From positions 2,815 to 34,813 of the forward strand of contig NW_019091438.1 of assembly GCF_001949145.1 (NCBI RefSeq): a stretch of DNA of 31,999 nt. The letters are read 5' to 3'. The translations under genes were made by a program, and so were the position numbers. The notes under the pieces were generated by a model that did not search any database, was not told where the DNA came from, and saw only the letters and a list, made by a program, of their open reading frames with translations. The DNA comes from Acanthaster planci (taxonomy: Eukaryota; Echinodermata; Asteroidea; Valvatida; Acanthasteridae). Each line of letters starts with the position of its first letter. The stretch's first letter is position 1. Positions 8,516-20,165 of the stretch are shown here, one piece after another.

Positions 8516-10591
8516 AGGCATATGAAATCGATTAAATTAAGCGTGTATAGGCCATGTTTTGGCTAAGAACTTAACACAGAAGCTGCATTGCGTTGCCAAT
8601 TCCTAAACGCCAGTGTTCAAATGCTAAACACTGTCCATCAATAATGTAAACTTATCTGAATTTAAACACGTTTACAAATTTATAGCAAGAAAGTGTCTTG
8701 AATGTTTTCAACACAATTTTTGCAGAGTAGTCATCAAGACAGTGGAGTTTGTCATGAAATAAACATTTTTGATTTTAATTATTGATAATAACATGAATTA
8801 AATTCTATTACTGATGCTTCAGGGCAAAAGTCAAAATTTATTGTACAAATCATTTCTAAGAAAGCTGCTACTCAACAGTGAGTTTGCGTCCCACACTAAA
8901 AAAACAATATGTATAGAACTGCTTTTATTTTTTTAAGAAAATGAATAAATTTGTCGTCATACATTAACATCTCTTTTCAGTGACGTATTATCCTAGTAAA
9001 TCAACCGGTACTAGAATAGATCGTTTTACATCACTGTTATTAATAATTGGTGTGAATAAATATGCTATAAGTAATCTCTCTTACAATAATCCTCTTAAAT
9101 TTTGTACTGCACATGCATTGTACAAACTTTCATGTATACTTCCACGCATTCCACAGTTGTATCAATTTTTTGGGAGAAGCTATATAGCCCACAGCCCACT
9201 CAAGCCAAACTAAATCCTAAGCGAGGACCATTTCCTAAAGTAAGTGGTGCATAGCATCCCCAGACGGATGCTGTGTGATTGAAAAAAAAACACGCTGACG
9301 GGAGGGCACATGAAGTTTGGACTTCTAGCCCACATTGAGATGAAAGCAGAAGCATACAGTTCAAGAGTTACGGAATGGCGGAATGCAACAGGTTGGAGAA
9401 GTGAATAGCAAATTAGTGACAGCTAATGAATCATAGATGCAAAAAGTGGGACTGTATTTTTAATACAAAGACTGGAAAACGGAAAATGAAAGCACTGAAT
9501 GACGTGTTACAAACACAAACATATTCCTACATGAACTCAGTAATATCTTACTTTCGTTTTCATTTTGCACAATTTGTATTATTTATTTCAATCGGGGGTA
9601 AAATGCTAGTTTGCAATAAGAAGCAGACCTCTGACTGCGTGAATGGATTAGGACTTCCGGTAACGAACGTATAAGATGTATCATTGCTGTCATAATTATT
9701 AAGGAAAAGCATAAATATCTCTCCTTATCCGATTTCCCACCAGTGTTCGTTTGTTTGTGTTTATTTGTTATCACTCCAATAAACGAAACCAACACTATCA
9801 GCCTCGTTTTCTCTTAAACTCGTCTCTTAAACTTCTCTTAAACAAACTTAAATTTGTCGTGAGTTGACACTATTCTTAATAATTCGCTTCTAAAATTGCA
9901 GTTCATAGAATGTCAGATTGAATTCAATTTAAGCCACCTTTTCAAATATCAGAGAAGTATTCGAATACGTCCGCAGTCATGCATTTTCGCATTAATATTT
10001 TACCACTTCCTCGTCACGAGTGTCAGAAAGTTCCTTAAATGCTGTTTGCAGTGTAAGCCCATCACCATATGAACCGAAAGCATATTTATACAACAGCACG
10101 AACTTTGGTCTCTCAATGAGCCACAAAGTTTTTTATGCTCCATCGTTGCAAGTGTAGTTTCATTCTGCAAAAGGAAGCACTGGATTCGACCATGTAAAAG
10201 GCCCCGCCGATATTAATCAGGTACGAACGTGTGGGAAATTATTTGTTATGTTATGTTATTGTTTCATTTCACCATTTGGGGAACAAACCCCCTCACCCCG
10301 AGGAGGTTTACACAATACTGTTTTAAAACAATATCATGATTGTATATGGCAGGCGTTTTTTTCCAAGAGCATCTACGTGAGACTAAGTTCTTTACTGTTG
10401 CCTCTCCTTAACTTTTGTCGCTTGATAAATATAGAATGGCGACCCAACAAAACCTGCTATCATCGGGTGCATTTTTAATCAGTTCGCGCACAAGACAGAT
10501 GTAAAAGCTGCTCTTTGTCATCAAAGTGATGAATGCCAATGTTGCTACGATCAGTCTCTCTTGTTTAAAGGATCCTTGCTAGATATTTGCT

Positions 10592-10736
10592 ATTCACGCG
10601 TGTTTTTGCATTGTGACTCTTTGTGGTCGGAGTGCAGCTTACCCACGTGCAGTGATTGATTTTTCATATGATTCGAGTTCAATAAAACAGGTCAACAGTA
10701 CTATTGTCAGGCATGTGGATCCATTCACGCGTGTTT
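10592..10736 (+). promoter_or_regulatory. Cluster of CACGCGTG/CACGTG palindromes upstream of TRIM gene 3
   Basis: ATTCACGCGTGTTT occurs at 10592-10605 and again at 10723-10736, with a CACGTG E-box at 10644-10649 between them. All lie 110-260 bases before the ATG, either in the promoter or in the presumed 5'-UTR intron. A binding role is only inferred from the motifs. Confidence 0.3.
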
Positions 10737-10797
10737 GGCATTCCGTGCCTGCATGCTGGGGGCTTGGCGATACTGTATAGTGTTGACAAAACTGTAG

Positions 10798-10826
10798 TTT
10801 GGTTTTTTTCACTGTTAATGTTATAG
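10798..10826 (+). promoter_or_regulatory. Probable 3' splice site, 5'-UTR intron of TRIM gene 3
   Basis: A T-rich tract (ggtttttttc) and a possible branch site (TGTTAAT) precede TTATAG at 10826, 20 bases before the ATG. The layout matches the acceptors ahead of the other two TRIM genes. Confidence 0.45.
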
Positions 10827-10846
10827 GCTAGACCAGCATTGTCAAC

Positions 10847-12826
10847 ATGGCGCAGAGCATCTCAGCCCAGTCGCTATTGGAGAAAATTAGTACAGATCAT
10901 CTGGAATGCTCCATCTGCACCAACCGTTTCAGTCAGCCGAAAGTACTGGACTGTCTTCACAGTTTTTGCTCCAATTGCCTTGTGCAACTTTTGGCCCGGG
11001 AGAGCCTGTCGCAGCGTCCCGGCTCGACGCTGAAATGTCCCCTGTGTAGGCGAGAGACTACGACCAACGATGTCAGAGAACTGCCCGATAATTTCACGCT
11101 AAGTGCTTTGGTAGAGGAGGTGACGATTCAGGAAAAACTTCTGGAGGATCAGGGAGCGGAGATCACGTGTCAAGCGTGTGAGGAAGAGAACCCAGCAGAG
11201 GCCATGTGCATAGACTGTGATCATTTCCTCTGCCGAGAATGTCGACTGGCGCACGGGCGCATGGTAATGATGAAATCCCATCAAGTGCACGCCCTGGCGC
11301 AACTCCGATCGGGAGAAATCACCTACAAGAGCAGGCTGAGAGAGACTCGCAAATGCCGCACACACCCGGATCAGAAGCTGTGCTTTTACTGCAATACATG
11401 CGAGGAGTTGGTCTGCACGACGTGCTGCATTGTGGATCACACCAAACCAGAGCACTCGCTCGTGGGCCTGGCCGAGGCTTCACAAAAATGCAAACAGGAC
11501 GTCGCGTCGCTGGCTGTGATCGCTGAACAACGCAAGACAGATTTCCGTGCTACCATCGAAGAGATAGACAAGTCTAAACGGGATCTGGAGGCCAACTATG
11601 AGGACACTGGGCGGAAAATTTCCAGAAAGGCCGATGAAGAGGTTGCCAAGATTAGAGGAGTTGAAGAGAAGCTCAATCAGGAGTTGGAGAAGATCTACCG
11701 AGACAAAGCCGATGTATTGGGTAATGCCCTAGCAACAAACAAGAAAAAGATGAGTGAGGTTGGACAGAAGTTGGACGAGGTCCACCGGCTGATCGATCAA
11801 GCAAGCTGCTGTGAAATAATCTACCTCAGGCAGAAACTTCTGCACAACCTCCAAGAGCTGACCAAGACATGTCCGAAAAAGCCACCCAGTAGTCTGTCTT
11901 TGCTGGGTTTTGAGGGCGGTTACGCGTCACTGAGCACACCACTGTTTAAGGGTGGGCTGGCATCAGAGCTAGAAACTCAAACACCGCCCGTACCACCTCG
12001 TGTGGAAGGGGACCCACAAGTGAAATGGTATCTGAAGGAACAGATTACCAAATTTGGTCAGAAACAAACCAAATTTCGGCGCACCTTTTGCGTTGCGGCG
12101 TTCTCGAACGACGAAATAATTGTGACGGACGCAGGGCACAGACTCTTAATTTCTCACAAACTACAATCACCCACAAGACCCGAAGGACTGCGCATGAAAG
12201 GTCTTGAGAATCCCAGTTGCGTGGCAGTCAACAAGGACGACCACCTTGTCCTTCTCGACAAGCTTCTGGTCAAGGTCTTCAACAGGGAGCAACGCCTCCT
12301 CCACAAGTTCAATCCCGGCGGAGGTCCGAGCAGCACCCCGACGTGCCTGGCGGTGGATGACAGCAACCTCATAGCGATCGGATACGAGAAAACGGAGGAG
12401 ATTTCCATTCACAACCCGGACGGGTCCCTCGTCCGGACTCTCCCCGCGAAGAAGATCGACTCTCACTTGGCCATCCGCGGTCAACGGTTCATCTACACCA
12501 ATTTTGAGAGCAGGAGGTTGCTGTCGGTAGACTACATCGGCCGCAAGGTGTTCTCGGTAGACATCCCTTGCGACATGCACGGGACGTGGGGCCCCACCGG
12601 TGTGTGCTGCGCCAGGGATGGCAGCGTCTACGTCGCCGTGCACGGTTGGCTCTCCGGCGGAATTTACATGTTCAGTTCTGAGGGCAGTAGCTTGGGCTGC
12701 GTTATACCAGAATGTAAATTTCCCGCTGGCATTACACTCATGCCCCGCACTGGCTATCTGGTGGTGGCCACAAACACATCAGTTCAAATCTTCCACAAGA
12801 CACGAAGCGCATCACTGATAAAGTAA
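10847..12826 (+). CDS. TRIM-type RING/B-box/coiled-coil/NHL-propeller protein 3 (probable E3 ubiquitin ligase)
   Basis: A single-exon frame encodes 659 residues. The RING is complete and canonical (C21, C24, C36, H38, C41, C44, C64, C67; CSIC and CPLC). B-box 1 uses C108, C111, C121, C124, C129, C132, H136, H145. B-box 2 uses C170, H173, C182, C185, C190, C193, H198, H203. A coiled coil spans about 205-345, followed by a linker with PPVPPR. The NHL-like propeller runs from about 392 to 650, with HNPDGSLVR and WGPTGVCC motifs shared with the first gene. A 20-base stretch in B-box 1 (11213-11232) is identical to 879-898 in gene 1, supporting tandem duplication. The ATG has A at -3 and G at +4. 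Role: cytoplasmic E3 ligase by family; substrate unknown. TRIM56/TRIM32-like, but not assigned to one orthologue. Confidence 0.94.
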   Translation: MAQSISAQSLLEKISTDHLECSICTNRFSQPKVLDCLHSFCSNCLVQLLARESLSQRPGSTLKCPLCRRETTTNDVRELPDNFTLSALVEEVTIQEKLLEDQGAEITCQACEEENPAEAMCIDCDHFLCRECRLAHGRMVMMKSHQVHALAQLRSGEITYKSRLRETRKCRTHPDQKLCFYCNTCEELVCTTCCIVDHTKPEHSLVGLAEASQKCKQDVASLAVIAEQRKTDFRATIEEIDKSKRDLEANYEDTGRKISRKADEEVAKIRGVEEKLNQELEKIYRDKADVLGNALATNKKKMSEVGQKLDEVHRLIDQASCCEIIYLRQKLLHNLQELTKTCPKKPPSSLSLLGFEGGYASLSTPLFKGGLASELETQTPPVPPRVEGDPQVKWYLKEQITKFGQKQTKFRRTFCVAAFSNDEIIVTDAGHRLLISHKLQSPTRPEGLRMKGLENPSCVAVNKDDHLVLLDKLLVKVFNREQRLLHKFNPGGGPSSTPTCLAVDDSNLIAIGYEKTEEISIHNPDGSLVRTLPAKKIDSHLAIRGQRFIYTNFESRRLLSVDYIGRKVFSVDIPCDMHGTWGPTGVCCARDGSVYVAVHGWLSGGIYMFSSEGSSLGCVIPECKFPAGITLMPRTGYLVVATNTSVQIFHKTRSASLIK

Positions 12827-14713
12827 AAAGCAAGTGTATAACCCGTCTGAAATTCGGACACTGTGTGACAGGTAACTTCTATGAGTGGTTTACGAAAATA
12901 TGGCACAGCGAGAAAATCCAAATATGGATAAATCGGGTCCACCAGAAGCTGAAATCTCATGACGACATTTGCACCGAGGAAGAGATATCCAGCTAAGCAC
13001 GTCACACTCTCCTACAACGATGAAATACGTGCCCCCGACATAGACAGCTCGTTCGTCCTTGGATTCCAGACTGAACGAACACGAATTATCATGTTCCAAT
13101 TTCCCTACATATGTAGGCCTACATCTCCCGTCTAAAAAAAATTATGCATTCGACAGAGCGTGGAAATTTACTTTGAAAAGAAAAGTCGGCGAGATTTACG
13201 GGCATACCGGACTTTGATGTATATCGTATAGTCTTATAGCTCTTCAAGGAAAACAAGTCATTTCATAACAGAAAATGAAACATTGCGGTTTACGTACCGA
13301 ATGTAAGTACCGCAAATCAATGACTTTAGGCAATTTGTAAATTAGATCCCGGTTTCCTGATCACCGTAGCAAACGCACGGGGTAAAGATAAACAGGGGAG
13401 TCCGTTGCTAGACTAGCTGGTGTTTGTTTTTAAGGCCAAGTTCGATCAGCGACCACATGTCAACTACTTCAAGGTCTATTTGTCTAGTACCCAGTGTTAG
13501 TTTTTGTGCATTGGTTATCAAGGGAAATCTATCAAGGTGGTCGACAAAATGGTTGCGATTCAAACCGGGCCCCACTGCATTCAAATTAACACAGGTTGGC
13601 GAGTACTCCGTCAAACAAAAAGTTTATTGGAAATACCGGCGGAGACTTTCAACAGACAATGCTAAGCTTCCGAAATGCGAGTGAAGCAGGACATGGAACG
13701 TCAAAAATAGATGCATTGTCATCACAGGCTTGTATATAATCGAATGAGACTTAATTTCATGTCGAATAAAAAGAGAATAGAAACAATTTTTATTTTTCAA
13801 ACATATGAGCCCTTGGGTATCTTAATTTACATTGGAGATACAATTTCAAAAGGTGTGGTTACCATTAGAAAAAATTACAGACACACTACAATACAGTGAT
13901 TAACACGTGTAGCGACAAAAACAAGGTTGGAAACTTTGTGGTGAAAGGAAACTTGTAAAATTATTTATTACCGATTTATGCATAAAATTGTTTAAAGAAA
14001 GAAAAATTTTTTCATAGATGAATTAAAACACCATCACACATCAGTAACTAGAACGACATGTTACATAAAAGACAAATTTGACACTAGCAGAAACTGCGAC
14101 CAGTGCACAAGCTTCAACATAGGAATCATCTCAATTAAGGCCAAATCACTATCAAATCACTGGTCATGACATTACGGAGTCTACGTGTCAAACAATTAAG
14201 AGCTGTATAGAGTTATTGCTTATTGCATGCAAAGTTTAGGCTTGGGTTATAAACCCATGGAACGGATTCCCGTCACTATTAGGTCATGATCATAGGGAAA
14301 CTCGGAGCTTATCCGAAGTCTAGTATTTTGATGAGAATATAAGTGATTTTTAATTTAAATGAGGCCAAATTTATTTGTCATTTGATATTCCTTTGTAGTA
14401 AACCTAAATCTTTGTATATGTAAACATAATTCAAAATGCATCCTTTATTTAAATTAGTTCGACCTGAGTCCCTAGTCCTCGAAACTCCAATTCTAATTAG
14501 TTTCGCACGCATATAGAATCAAATCATATATTACTTTGATTGAAATTTTGTTGAAAGTCCAGTTCAACTGAAAAACGCTGCCCCTTTTCGAAAACAGTTC
14601 CACGTTGTAGCACTGTATCCAAAAGGAGAAAAAGTTAATCCATTCCGGAGTGTTTTGGTTATTGAAGAATAAAAGCTATACCTTTGCACATCCCGCAATA
14701 CCAGAAGACTTTT
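12827..14713. other. Convergent spacer between TRIM and SDR clusters
   Basis: It presumably contains both 3' UTRs. An AATAAA on the + strand is at 13765-13770, 939 bases past the TRIM stop; on the - strand one is at 14444-14449. A TAGGCCTA palindrome is at 13114-13121. Overlapping short frames near 13408-13684 have no recognisable features. Confidence 0.4.
14444..14449 (-). terminator. Possible poly(A) signal of SDR gene 1
   Basis: AATAAA on the minus strand lies 265 bases after the stop of the SDR gene ending at 14714; a second candidate is at 14370-14375. The region is AT-rich, so chance occurrence is likely enough. Confidence 0.3.
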
Positions 14714-17700
14714 TTAACAGTTCAGTCCAGTTGCTTTGCAGCTGACTTCCCACAATCTCCGGGCCAGGTCATCGTCTAGAGCGAGTGCTGAAGGTGGTGT
14801 CTCCTGACAGTTGTCAAAGTAGCTCCCTGACAGGTCTGGAATCGAGTCGTCTAAGGCGCAGTGGAGGGTGGTCTGGGCACCAGCCTCCTCATCAATGAAG
14901 AGCAACCTGGGAAAATACGACTACCTAGTGAGTATAGTTCAACTGATTACTTATCGGTTTTATCGGCAATAAAATTATATACCAGACTGTTTCTCATTGT
15001 ACCATGAATAGAACATTATGTGATGGGTAACCGTATAATCTGCACTATAGTAAGACGGGGCAATCATTAAAACAATTACCACATCAAAGGAGAAAATACG
15101 TAGTACATAACAGCTTTAAATCTGGATTCGGCCAACATGTGAGTCTTGTAAAGGGACGTGAAGACGACACCAGGGTGGAGAGAGGCAGACACCACTCCAT
15201 TGGAAGCCCCACGTCTCGCCAACTCCCGGGCGAAGAGCACGTTGGCCAGCTTGCTGGGGTTGTAGGCTTTCAGGTGGGGATACAAGAAACCGGCCACATC
15301 CGGGTCCGCCCTCGTCAGGTTCAGGCCAGGTGAGTAGGCGTGCAGCACGGACGAGACGGTGATTACCCTGCTGGGGGCGCTTTTCCTCAGCAGGTCCAGG
15401 AGGAGGTTGGTGAGGAGAAAGTGGCCGAAGTGGTTGACACCGAAGACAAAATCAAAGTTGTCCGAAGTTGTTGAAACACCAGGTGCCTGCTCTTGTGCAA
15501 CCCCTGCATGTAAACATTTTGCATGTAAAATACCAGTTGCCATCAAAATATCAATTGGATACGGTCCTATTATTAAATAAACAAATGAATAAAGTCACAT
15601 CCTATAACTTTAAAACAAATCAAGCAAACAGGAACAAATAAATCCGGGCACAGATGGTGAATAACCTGCATTGTTTATGAGTATGTCCAGTCTGTCTTCA
15701 CTTTCGATGATCTTGCTTGCGAACATCCGGACGGACTGCAGGCTGGCTAGATCCAGGTGGCGCACCACAACCTTCGAGTTCCCCGTGCGTGACTTGATAT
15801 CTTCGGCGGCATCCAGGGCCTTCTGGAGATTGCGACAGGCCAGGATGACCCGGGCGCCTCGCTGGGCAAAGTCAAAGGCTGTCACCCTGCCTATACCTGC
15901 ATTTCCTCCTTGAGTAGACAATTTTCAAGTCATCATAGAGGGAAACTAGAAATGACGTTAAGCAAACTTCAAATAGTTACCATACCTTACGACAGTCTTG
16001 TTGCCATATCGAGACGCCGATCAGAGCGATACGTAATAATATGGAAAACGGGTTTTATTGCGTTTTTTCAAACATGACGCAGATTGTTGTTTAAGTTCGA
16101 TCTTGTTTAACTCCCCCTCCCCACCAGCTTGGGTTTGTTCGCCTTTTTGTTTTGTTTTGATCTTAAATAATGATAATCGGGTGATTTGTCTATCTCCTTT
16201 TCCTTCCTTCAAACAGCGTGTATAAAGCCCCAGACTTTAGCTCAACCCTTGGGTTTTGCCGAATGTTGTCACAGACAGTCTTTTCCGCAGCCTGTGCCAA
16301 GTGTCAGCACTCGATTTAACCAAACAAAAATTTATTAAAACCAGCCAAGCACCAAATCTATCCGATTCGTAAGTGTGACGTCACTTCAGTTTAAACCACA
16401 AGAGATACATGGAACCACGGAACTGGAAGTTAACGCCCAACTTGACTGCTCATCCAATGGAAGCTTACAATCAGTGGTGCGTGCGCGTGTATAGTGAAGT
16501 CACTTACGAACCGGGTAGACATCGCAAGGGCATCTTGTTCGCATGCAGGTGGTACACGCGCGTTACCTTCCTCTCCGACCAACCGTGTGTCGTGATTTGC
16601 CACGCTCACGTTTAGACATAAGCGCGAGCGTAATGACCCTACAGGAATGGCGTCTCCTCGGATTTGTCTACAACAAAAGACCCTTATTACAGTCGTGTAC
16701 CTCTGCATTATCATTCGCCTGCGTGCACATGCCCTTCATTCCAACAGCGGCCTGTTTTTTTCGTCTGTGACTGTATGACAGTTATACACGTCAAGAAGTT
16801 GTCAGGTCTGAGAACCAGACTACCTTCACATTAATTGAATTTGACAGAGGCCGAATCTTGATCACGTCAGTGTGTTCTCGCATAGTTTTCAGAGCATGTT
16901 TATCATCATGATATTTAACACCGAGTGTGGTAGAATTAATGGCTGATTTCCTTAGTAACAGACAACAGTATCCGCTACAGACATCTCTCTGGATGGACAA
17001 TACCCAATGGCCGTGCACCTCAAGGAACAACGCTTAGTCCGGTGATCTATCTGGCTGTGATCAACGATGTTTGCGAGAACCTCGGTCGATGAGATTTCCC
17101 TGCTAGCTATCAAGTACGAGGGCGACTTCACACTCGTACAGAGCGTGGGCAGCGATTCGTCGACGACCCCTGTGATTGGTCGCGTGCCAACACCATGAAT
17201 CTGAATCCAAAGAAATGTCAGACCACGGAGTTTTTCTTTGTACGAAATCCACCACCTCCCCTGCCCGTGATCATGGGGATTGATGTCTTTATTTAAATGT
17301 GTCAAAATCCGAGGTGAGCTTATTCAAAATGACATGTGGAATTCTCATGTATCGGAAATCTTGAAGGATACCGATCGCAAGCTCTACATATTAGGCCTCT
17401 TGTAAAATTTTGCTCTCCCGCGAATTCACTTCTTCACTATCAACACTTATGTTACGCAGCTCCTGTGTAGAACGTAATTATCACCAAGGACTAATCATCT
17501 AAGCTAAAAAAAAAAAAAACGTACAGAAACGAGCCCCACGTACTATCCTAGGATCACAGTACACAAATTATCCCGAAGAACTCGGTCATAAATTTACCCT
17601 CTCTTAAAGCACTCCGAAAAGAAGGAACTATCGCTTGCTTCCGCCAAGAACTTTGCTGCTCAGCGATCTCTTTCCTAAGAGAAACTCTGGCTTTTACGCA

Positions 17701-17964
17701 TTGTTCTTCCGATGTGCCCCATTGCTGCTACTGGCCCCTGACGCTCGATGCTATTGCGATGGGGCTGTATAAGTTAATTCAGCTATGGGTACAAATTTTA
17801 GTTAAAAAGAGGAGCAGCGTACCTGTTACAATTGCCGTCTTTCCTTCTAGCGTGACATCGCCCGTAAAGTATTTGCGACTGGAAAACATGTACCAGTAAT
17901 ACACGCCGTACAGGGCCACAACAATTGGGACCGAGTATCGCAGGAAGGCCCGCACAGACACCAT
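14714..17964 (-). CDS. Retinol dehydrogenase 11-14-like SDR 1, four exons
   Basis: Exons on the minus strand are 17964-17823, 15908-15666, 15503-15080 and 14906-14714 (stop TAA). All introns are GT-AG with phases 1, 1 and 2, and the exons sum to 1002 bases, or 333 residues. An N-terminal hydrophobic segment (about 11-27) predicts a membrane anchor. The cofactor motif TGGNAGIG (47-54) is rejoined across intron 1, and NNAG (126-129) ends exon 2. The catalytic set follows: N152 in VNHFGHF, S179/S180, and Y209-x3-K213 in YNPSK. The first beta-alpha unit ends in CRN, as in NADP(H)-using members. Length and exon layout fit RDH11-14-type enzymes of the ER or mitochondria, which interconvert retinal and retinol or reduce lipid aldehydes; the true substrate is unknown. 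The ATG has A at -3. Intron 1 (1914 bases) contains a retrotransposon remnant in the opposite orientation. Confidence 0.9.
16840..17640 (+). mobile_element. Decayed non-LTR retrotransposon, reverse transcriptase fragment
   Basis: Successive, frame-broken segments on the + strand carry RT landmarks in the correct order. They are ADFLSNRQQ (16942), PQGT followed by SP (17018-17041), VINDV (17057-17071), the catalytic FVDD (17156-17167), MNLNPKKC (17195-17218), a WNSHV-like segment near 17340, YAAPV (about 17453) and VQKRA (17521). Stops and frameshifts occur throughout, and an A14 run interrupts it at 17506-17519. The order and wording fit the C-terminal half of CR1/jockey-like elements. The start before 16936 is uncertain. 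It lies antisense inside intron 1 of the first SDR gene. Confidence 0.8.
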
Positions 17965-18310
17965 TTTAGGTGCAGTTCAAGTGCAAGGGTAGATGTGGCC
18001 GTGTCTGGATTACACATGCACTTTTGGCCGTGGCTTGCAACAGACCTATTTACGGATGTTCTCTTTGTTTTCCGCCGCGCATTGTTGGACCGAATGGGGT
18101 CACCACTTTATACTCTCCTATATCAGAAGCATATGCGATTGTCTCCATTCACAAAAGGCAGTTGTTTTGAGTAAATCACATCGTTTTAAATCTTTGGGAG
18201 ATCATTAATCTTACAAAACTGGAAATACTGAGATACTTTCTTTGGATCGAGTGTAACTCTCACGTATACCATACATGGTACGTGGGCCAATTTTGGCACT
18301 CGAGGCACGA

Positions 18311-18440
18311 GACGACCCCCCCCCGGACATATTCGTCATCACGACACAGGACTATTACAAATTTGATGCGAAGTGTCTGCAGCCACATAACCATAGATTC
18401 GTGCGTGATTTTCAACCCGCGATGGAGTTGACAGGGCCTG
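18311..18440 (+). repeat. Dispersed repeat B, copy 1
   Basis: This aligns with 30251-30393 in the same orientation. Shared landmarks in order are a C run followed by GACAT, CTGCAG-y-CACAT, a GTGCG core, TTTTC/TTTCA and GACAGG-CC. The copies differ by small gaps. No coding capacity is seen; the family is not identified. Confidence 0.45.
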
Positions 18441-19989
18441 TCATGCATGAAATTTGAATAACTGCGTATTGTGCAGTAAAAGATGGTGTGCTATAAAGGA
18501 CACTTTACTTGTCGTGGTAAGCGTCTTCCATTGTGCTCGACAAAAATATACATAACGTGCATTATCACAGTAAATCTGGGGCCACTAATCAAAGTCGAGT
18601 GACAAGGACAAACAGATCAGAAGTGCCATGGGGCAATATATGCAGGTCTGCCTCTATTTTGCACAGGTTCTATGGGACTTGTTGCGGGATAAAGAGGAGA
18701 AAATAGGGAAGGGTGTGGCGGGCATGCAGTCAACTGATAAGATGCATATAGGCCTACTTAATTTTTCTTAAAGGTCTTCCGTGATATTTTGGCAGGCCAT
18801 CATTGGCGGCTTCCAGGGATTTTTCCTATTGTCCCCTCCCCCTTTTTTAGCTTGACCTTTGTCCGTGTCCCCCCCCCATGGCATACTTTTCATCCTTTGA
18901 AAGTACGTCAGAATTGACTCCGTTCCACTGTTAATGATTAAGTTTGCTGGTGATAAATGCTTTGCCTTCCCCGGCAGAGCTCCTCAGGGGGGATCCTGGA
19001 CACGCCCAGCCTAACCCCCTCCAGACAAAAATACCAGTTCCACATTGGCCTCCCCGTGGGATGGTAGGAAGAGATAGTGGGATTTTTTTCTAGCATATGA
19101 ATTAATGCGCACGCCCAATGCACAAAGGTAGACCTTAAATTTACACGGGAATCGGTCGCAACTTGCACGTGTTCATTAGTTTCATAAACAATTACTTTCT
19201 CAGAGGAAAAGAAAATTCAACATTCATCAAGAGGCTTTGATGTTAAAAAACTGCAGCTTTTATTTCCGATGAATACGTCTTTCATCAGTATGCTTATGAA
19301 AAAACATGCATGCCAGTACGTCACTGTACCATGCTGCACGAGGCAGGAATCCAAATATTTCATATTAACCCTCCGCTAAGGTCCTTATGCATCTGTTTAA
19401 TGGAGGCAATGTTTAAAGTGGTCATATGCATAAATGTATTAGACAACAGACGGCGCTCTTCATATGGCTCAGGCAGAGGTGTTTATTGTAACCAAAAATG
19501 GTGGATCATGAGTCATTGCACAAGGACAATTAGTACCCAAGAGCAACTTGCTGTGCTGCATACCTATATTAATGAACAGCCATTTTGGTTCCAAAGTCCA
19601 GAGCTGGCGCAACTCTCTGTGTACAGCTCTGGGCTGCGCAATTGCTGACATTCGTAAAAGGTCATCAGTAGTACTTCTGTCTATTAGTGGCGTAAATTTG
19701 CGCTAGAAATGGGGGGGGGGTATAGACGGGGAAAGGTGGGGGATGACTAGCCGGCCATGAAAATTTAAAAATTGGGAGGGGGTGACACCATATTACTCTA
19801 TAATTTATAGAGGTTGATGTCCATGATATTGATATAAATCTGTGATTATGTATTGAGGATGGCATATTTATGGCTCTTTGTTTTTTAGTCGATGGACGTC
19901 TGAACAATTCTTCCAAATCCGCTTTAATTTTTTGCTCTCCGCAAAAAGTGTGTGGGGATAATTCAATGGCCCATCCTAAACCTCAACAA

Positions 19990-20020
19990 GTGTGGGTGTG
20001 TGTGTGTGTGTGTGGGGGGG
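19990..20020. repeat. GT microsatellite with G tract
   Basis: A (GT)n run of about 24 bases ends in seven G residues. It is a simple repeat next to the TA-flanked element. Confidence 0.8.
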
Positions 20021-20165
20021 ATATATAAACCCCAATCCCTTGGGATTTACACCCATGCTGCCTATACAGTTGTTTTACATCCTTCTGGTGAAGTACGGGG
20101 TGCGTTTTGTCATATCTTTGCCTTTCACAGGACTTTAAAGGCTTGCCCAATTTCCGGTTAATATA

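Larger units (their letters stand above)
7843..10826. other. Gene-free spacer between TRIM genes 2 and 3
   Basis: It begins with presumed 3' UTR; an AATAAA is at 8758-8763, 916 bases past the stop. It contains a foldback element (about 8250-8515) and a small hairpin at 9250-9275. Near its right end are two copies of ATTCACGCGTGTTT (10592, 10723) and a CACGTG (10644). Short open frames here show no recognisable family features. Confidence 0.4.
17965..20165. other. Spacer upstream of SDR gene 1
   Basis: It should include the minus-strand promoter of the SDR gene, but no core motif stands out. It also contains one copy of a dispersed repeat (18311-18440), long C or G runs (18316-18324, 18869-18877, 19711-19720), a GT microsatellite (about 19990-20013) and TAGGCCTA at 18749-18756. 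No gene is recognised. Confidence 0.4.

Noticed and set aside
12167-12643. Open frame of 158 codons on the minus strand
   Set aside because: It is antisense to the propeller of TRIM gene 3; the same artefact.
13408-13684. Overlapping frames on both strands as a small gene
   Set aside because: Neither has a domain, signal or splice pattern; mutual shadows.
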